NCBI GenBank assembly: GCA_023434465.1
Contig: JAEYSQ010000155.1
Coordinates: forward strand, 1 to 11,379
From: Actinomycetes bacterium
GTDB lineage: Bacteria; Actinomycetota; Thermoleophilia; Solirubrobacterales; 70-9
DNA length: 11,379 nucleotides
Direction of reading: 5' to 3'
Part shown: one piece after another, positions 7,235-11,379 of the stretch
Layout: every line of letters begins with the position of its first letter
Numbering within the stretch: the stretch's first letter is position 1
Notes under the pieces: generated by a model
What the model saw: only the letters and a program-made list of their open reading frames with translations
Told to the model about the DNA's origin: nothing
Database searches by the model: none
Program-made: the position numbers and the translations under genes

Positions 7235-8088
7235 TTGAAATCTCGCTCCGTTCCACGCGATTTTCGCTTTCGGAGGTTTCCACCTGTTCAGCCAGGCGGA
7301 TGGTCGAACGCCGGTACGGCGTGACCGCCGGCATCGATGGGCTGGACCGGCTGAGTGCCCTCGTCATGTCCGAGGCCGAGTTCGCCCGCGACCAGGGTGC
7401 AGACCGGATCGAGGTGATCGCGGTGCCCTCGCTCGGCGGTTCGCGGCTAATCCGGCTGCTCGGCCGGGTCGCCGATGCGGTCGGCGTCGGGCCAATCCGG
7501 GTTACCACTCGGCGTGACTGGGCTGCGGCCAACTTCCTCGGAGTCACGGTTCCGGCCGGCGACTCGCTGCCGGATCCGGTAGCCGTGGCGTCGATCGGTG
7601 AGAAAGCGATCGGCTATGCGGTCGGTCAGCCCGGCGAGATCCCGGCCTGGATCGGCTCCCGGCCGGTCGGAGCTTCTACCATGACCCGCAAGGCCCGCTT
7701 TCAGGATCCGCCTCGTCCCGGTCAGCTCGAAGCGGCGATCACCGGGGCCTCCCGTGGCATCGCCTCGATGCTTCCCCCGCAGACCGCGAGGGTGCTCGTC
7801 GTTTCTTCCCTCGCGGCGGTGGTCGAGCGTCTCTGCGGTCCAAGGATCGGTCCGGAAGACGCCCGCAAGGGAATCGCCGCAATCCTCGGTCAGACCAGTG
7901 ACGACATCTCCGCCTGGTTCGGAGTCGACGAGCCCCTGGCACGCAACCTGCCAGGTGTTCTGGTCGGCCACGCGGCGTTGGCGGAGGGGCTCGGCGTAAG
8001 AGTCGAACCGGCCCTGACCGACCTGCCGGCGAGCCGTCAGTGGTTGACGGAACGCGAAGTCGGCCTGGCCGGCCAGGGGACTCCGTGA
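7219..8088 (+). CDS. Ppx/GppA-fold (exopolyphosphatase-like) protein lacking active-site motifs
   Basis: 289 aa, covering only the two actin-like domains of the Ppx/GppA family and no C-terminal HD-like domain. Alignment by eye to the family is good throughout: first strand ILGAIEISLRSTRFSLSEV, then LGVTVPAG and DPVAVASIGEKAIGYAVG (119-136), then SRPVGASTMTRKARFQDPP (147-165). The catalytic elements are changed. The first phosphate loop (usually DIGSNS) reads EISLRS (6-12), the catalytic-Glu region (usually GEEEA) reads RRDWAA (98-103), the DIGGGS loop reads SIGEKA (125-130), and the GGTA motif region reads VVSSLAAV (194-201). Hydrolase activity is therefore unlikely, and a sensor or scaffold role is an inference. 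The start is TTG 7219 with no clear Shine-Dalgarno sequence; ATG 7300 would delete the first conserved strand. Its TGA overlaps the GTG of the HD gene. Confidence 0.7.
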   Translation: MILGAIEISLRSTRFSLSEVSTCSARRMVERRYGVTAGIDGLDRLSALVMSEAEFARDQGADRIEVIAVPSLGGSRLIRLLGRVADAVGVGPIRVTTRRDWAAANFLGVTVPAGDSLPDPVAVASIGEKAIGYAVGQPGEIPAWIGSRPVGASTMTRKARFQDPPRPGQLEAAITGASRGIASMLPPQTARVLVVSSLAAVVERLCGPRIGPEDARKGIAAILGQTSDDISAWFGVDEPLARNLPGVLVGHAALAEGLGVRVEPALTDLPASRQWLTEREVGLAGQGTP

Positions 8089-8962
8089 ACCAGGCATCGG
8101 AGTCTGAAGAAAGTGACGAGTTGGAAGTCGGTGCGCCGGATCCAGGTGACCAGGCGCCGGCCATGCATAGCCGCCAGGGAATCCGGTCGGTGCGGGTCAA
8201 GGCACCGACCCGCGGCAACCGCAAGCTGGGGAAGTTCCTCGACGCAATCAACCGGGATGACGAAGTCAGGGCCTGGTGGTACATGGCACAGATCCACGCC
8301 GAGCGGCTCGGCATGTCGGATCACTCCTGGGTTCACATGCAGATCGTGCTCAACATTGCCCTGCGCCTGACCCGGCTGCTGGGCAAGGGCGGCGTCAAGG
8401 GAGCGATGGTCACCGACCACGGTATGAGCGATCACGACGTCGAGGTGGTGGTTGCAGGAGGTGCCCTGCTGCACGACGTCGGCATGTCGATCCACCGGGC
8501 GGACCACGAGGAGTACAGCCTCTTTCTGGCCCGTGAAGCTCTGCCCCGCCTGCTCCAAGGGATTTACGACGAACCCGAGAAGTCGATCGTTATGGCGGAA
8601 GTGCTTCACGCGATCATCGGCCACCGCCGCCGGGGTCAGCCGTACACGGTGGAAGCCGGGATCGTCCGGGTTGCCGACGCCCTCGACATGGCCGAAGGTC
8701 GAACCAGGGTTCCGCTCGAAGCGGGGCAGGAGGGGATCCACTCGATCTCGGCCGCGGCGATCGACCAGGTGAACATCTCGGCCGGAAAGACCCGGCCGGT
8801 GCGGCTCGAGATCGAGTTGAACAACTCGGCCGGGATCTTCCAGGTCGACGATCTGCTTGCGACCAAGATTCGCGACACCCCTCTGGCCGAACACGTCGAG
8901 GTTGTCGCCGAGGTCAGCGGCGAAAGCGAGAAGCGGTTGCTTTCCGGGTTCCGGCTCGGCGG

Positions 8963-8966
<4 letters not shown>
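8085..8966 (+). CDS. HD-domain metal-dependent phosphohydrolase
   Basis: 293 aa when started at GTG 8085. That codon overlaps the upstream stop (GTGA) and is preceded by AGGGGA with 4-nt spacing. An in-frame upstream codon at 8040 exists but lies inside the Ppx-like gene and is less likely. After an acidic N-terminal stretch, the HD domain shows His84, the His130-Asp131 pair (ALLHDVGMSIHRADHEEYS), His137/His141, His175/His180 and Asp198 (VRVADALDM). This is a complete HD set and suggests a di-metal site. HD enzymes hydrolyse phosphoester bonds in nucleotides or other small molecules; the substrate here is unknown. The C-terminal third (IHSISAAAIDQVNI, then NNSAGIFQVDDLL) resembles an extension I associate with archaeal-type HD proteins. 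It sits between the Ppx-like and deacetylase-like genes with 4-nt overlaps on both sides, so cotranslation is likely. Confidence 0.85.
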
Positions 8967-10006
<1,040 letters not shown>

Positions 10007-10091
10007 GGGAGCCACACCCAACCATCACTTACTTCGAGCGGGGCGGGGCGAACCCAGGTGGGAGGGCCGGGGAAGACCGGGCCGACTGCAG

Positions 10092-10340
10092 TTAAGAGTT
10101 GAAGCGATCCAGATCGTGACGACGCTGGTCCTTCTTCGCGTCGAGCCGACCCTGGATCAGGGAAAGCACCGTGACCAGGATCGCGAAGAAGGCGATCACG
10201 CCGAAGCAGAAGAAGGTGATGTAACGGTCGTCTACGCGGCCTGCCGTACCGACACCATCGGCCGCGGCCGCGTAAGCGGGCAGGGCCAGCACGAAGAGGG
10301 TGGTGAGAAAGGCGACGAGACTGTTGCGAACACGATTCAC
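10092..10340 (-). CDS. Small membrane protein with signal peptide and one further membrane helix, function unknown
   Basis: About 82 aa when started at GTG 10340. A longer in-frame start at GTG 10391 would add 17 Gly/Pro-rich residues with no good Shine-Dalgarno sequence. From GTG 10340 the N-terminus is basic then hydrophobic (NRVRNSLVAFLTTLFVLALP), with an AYA-type cleavage site before AAADG. A second membrane helix (about ITFFCFGVIAFFAILVTVLSL) is followed by a charged tail (RLDAKKDQRRHDLDRFNS) expected inside the cell. No family is recognised. It converges with the deacetylase-like gene and diverges from the response regulator. The layout and codon bias make it a plausible real gene. Confidence 0.6.
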   Translation of the reverse strand: MNRVRNSLVAFLTTLFVLALPAYAAAADGVGTAGRVDDRYITFFCFGVIAFFAILVTVLSLIQGRLDAKKDQRRHDLDRFNS

Positions 10341-10386
10341 GCCCGGAACCGTATCGAATCCCCCCGGACGCAGCCCTCCGGGCAGC

Positions 10387-10407
10387 GCCACGAGCCACGA
10401 GCCACCA
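10387..10407. repeat. Three tandem copies of a 7-bp unit
   Basis: GCCACGA occurs twice and is followed by GCCACCA in direct tandem, upstream of the small membrane protein gene. It overlaps the alternative longer start of that gene. Too short to assign a role. Confidence 0.4.
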
Positions 10408-10434
10408 GCCGCTTGCAGGGTCGGCGGGTGAGGT

Positions 10435-10479
10435 GGTGCCGCAGGTTATGCACCAAATGCGGTCATAACCTGCGTCACC
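10435..10479. promoter_or_regulatory. Long hairpin / inverted repeat in divergent intergenic region
   Basis: GCAGGTTATG (10441-10450) and CATAACCTGC (10464-10473) are perfect inverted repeats. Pairing extends outward through C/G, one mismatch, and GGTG/CACC to 10435 and 10479, giving 15 of 16 pairs. ACC/GGT inside the loop can pair as well. It lies between two divergent genes, so it is unlikely to be a terminator. Half-site centres are 23 bp apart, about two helical turns, which fits a dimeric regulator site. A structured 5' leader is the alternative. Confidence 0.45.
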
Positions 10480-10582
10480 GTGTCGGCAGACTGAGCTGGC
10501 CGATCCGTTCTGAGTCGGTTGAGGGTTGTTACCGGGATGTGAAAGATGGCTTGTTTTCGCGGCTTGGCGTCTGCTGAGTCCC

Positions 10583-10588
10583 TACACT
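10583..10588 (+). promoter_or_regulatory. Possible -10 element for the response regulator gene
   Basis: TACACT fits the TAnnnT pattern and would start transcription about 20 nt before the ATG at 10615. No convincing -35 box is at the right spacing. A second candidate pair is TTGAGG (10519-10524) with AAAGAT (10542-10547) at 17-nt spacing. Both are weak guesses. Confidence 0.2.
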
Positions 10589-10614
10589 TGTGAGTAGATG
10601 AACGGAAGGTCGAA

Positions 10615-11379
10615 ATGAGTTCCGGCAGGGCCTCGCTCCGCGTGGCGGTGATCGACACCGATTCGGGTTTCATCCGGGTCCTTTCGAACCGCATGGATTC
10701 GGCCGGCTGGCAGTACCGCGTGCTCGCCTCCAGTGTTCCCCCGGAGGAACTGGTCGCCATGAAGGTCAACGCGATCCTTTTCGACCCGAATGTGGTCGGC
10801 CAGGCCGGTTGGGAGTACCTGGAGAGCATCACCGGGCTGCTGCCCGACCTCGGCGTGATCGTCTGCGCCCACGGCGCTACCGTTTCGCAACGGGTGCGCG
10901 GGCTGAGGATCGGCGCCGACGACTGGATCAACAAGCCGTGTCACCCCGAGGAAGTGATTGCCCGGATCGAAGCCGTCGTCCGCCGCCGGCGCCGGCACTC
11001 CTCGGACCAGCAGGTTGGGCCGCTGGTGGTCGGCGAGATCGAGATCCGGGCGGATCAGTTCCAGGCTTTCATTGGCAGCCAGAGTCTCGACCTGACGCGA
11101 CGCGAGTACGAGCTGCTTCAGCTGCTCGCCCAGAACGAAGGCAAAGTCCTCGACCGGGAAGAGATTTACCAGCAGGTTTGGGGTTACGCGATGGCGCACG
11201 GAGACCGTTCGGTCGACGTTTTCATCCGGAAAATCCGGACCAAGCTCGAGAAGCGTTCCCCCGGATACACCTACATCCACACCCACTTCGGCGTCGGCTA
11301 CAGATTTGCCGCCGAGTCGCCGATGTCGACCGTCGAAGCGGTCGTTGAGGTCGGCTCCGACCGAGCCACAGATCTCACG
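10615..11379 (+). CDS. OmpR/PhoB-family response regulator (3' end beyond window)
   Basis: 255 residues are open from ATG 10615 to the window edge with no stop. GGAAGG lies 5 nt upstream of the ATG. The receiver domain (about 8-121) has Asp14 and Asp16, phospho-acceptor Asp57 (AILFDPNVV), GADDWINKP with Lys107, and Cys84 where Ser/Thr is usual. A run of five Arg (123-127) begins the linker. A winged-helix DNA-binding domain follows (about 138-236): LDLTRREYELLQLLAQNEG, then DREEIYQQVWGY and SVDVFIRKIRTKLE, ending in GVGYRF. Such proteins activate or repress promoters when phosphorylated by a partner kinase, which is not in view. Residues after 236 are an acidic extension of unknown length. 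Confidence 0.9.
   Translation, partial: MSSGRASLRVAVIDTDSGFIRVLSNRMDSAGWQYRVLASSVPPEELVAMKVNAILFDPNVVGQAGWEYLESITGLLPDLGVIVCAHGATVSQRVRGLRIGADDWINKPCHPEEVIARIEAVVRRRRRHSSDQQVGPLVVGEIEIRADQFQAFIGSQSLDLTRREYELLQLLAQNEGKVLDREEIYQQVWGYAMAHGDRSVDVFIRKIRTKLEKRSPGYTYIHTHFGVGYRFAAESPMSTVEAVVEVGSDRATDLT

Noticed and set aside
8037..8894. Minus-strand open frame (285 codons) opposite the HD gene
   Set aside because: The plus strand has a complete HD motif set and coupled starts. The minus frame shows no family.
10065..10083. GC-rich hairpin (GGCCGGG with CCGGGCC) after the deacetylase gene as a terminator
   Set aside because: Short stem with a central mismatch and no T-run, expected by chance at this GC content.
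10387..10407. Tandem 7-bp repeat as a CRISPR-like array
   Set aside because: Units are too short and have no spacers.
10582..11286. Minus-strand open frame (234 codons) opposite the response regulator
   Set aside because: The plus strand encodes a full receiver and winged-helix domain. The antisense frame has no motif.

Overview
The window looks like chromosomal DNA from a high-GC actinobacterium. The best fit is the class Thermoleophilia (Solirubrobacterales-like). This rests on strong G/C bias at third codon positions, frequent GTG/TTG starts, an Rpf-type resuscitation-promoting-factor domain, and a secreted protein with a Lys/Arg-rich, Cys-containing C-terminal tail. The taxonomic call is an inference from sequence style. 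No rRNA, tRNA, CRISPR array, insertion sequence or phage gene was seen.

Layout. (1) At 1-461 (+) lies the 3' part of a polar-amino-acid-type ABC ATPase. (2) A 167-bp convergent gap carries a perfect 15-bp inverted repeat. (3) A minus-strand block reads right to left. It begins with a lipoate ligase / octanoyltransferase-family protein (6648-5827), followed 4 nt later by an RDD-family membrane protein with an unusual 13-residue tandem-repeat domain (5822-4746), then by a 1353-aa secreted subtilase-fold protein with an FG-GAP-like propeller (4690-629). (4) A 36-bp divergent gap separates this from a plus-strand block. That block holds an Rpf-like cell-wall hydrolase (6685-7197), a Ppx/GppA-fold protein (7219-8088), an HD-domain phosphohydrolase (8085-8966) and a histone-deacetylase-superfamily amidohydrolase (8963-10006). 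The last three genes are joined by 4-nt stop/start overlaps. (5) A small minus-strand membrane protein (about 10340-10092) and an OmpR-type response regulator (10615 to the window edge, +) diverge around a 274-bp region with a long hairpin.

The most interesting theme is loss of catalytic residues in otherwise well-preserved enzyme folds. The subtilase has Glu/His/Thr where Asp/His/Ser is expected. The Ppx/GppA-like protein has lost its recognisable phosphate-binding motifs and the catalytic Glu, yet it is translationally coupled to an HD enzyme and a deacetylase-family enzyme that both keep their metal ligands. The resulting three-gene unit (Ppx-like pseudoenzyme, HD hydrolase, HDAC-like hydrolase) is the best candidate here for an undescribed system. 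No function is established by the sequence alone.

The genes otherwise look like housekeeping and cell-envelope functions: nutrient uptake, cofactor attachment, membrane and secreted proteins, peptidoglycan remodelling and signalling.
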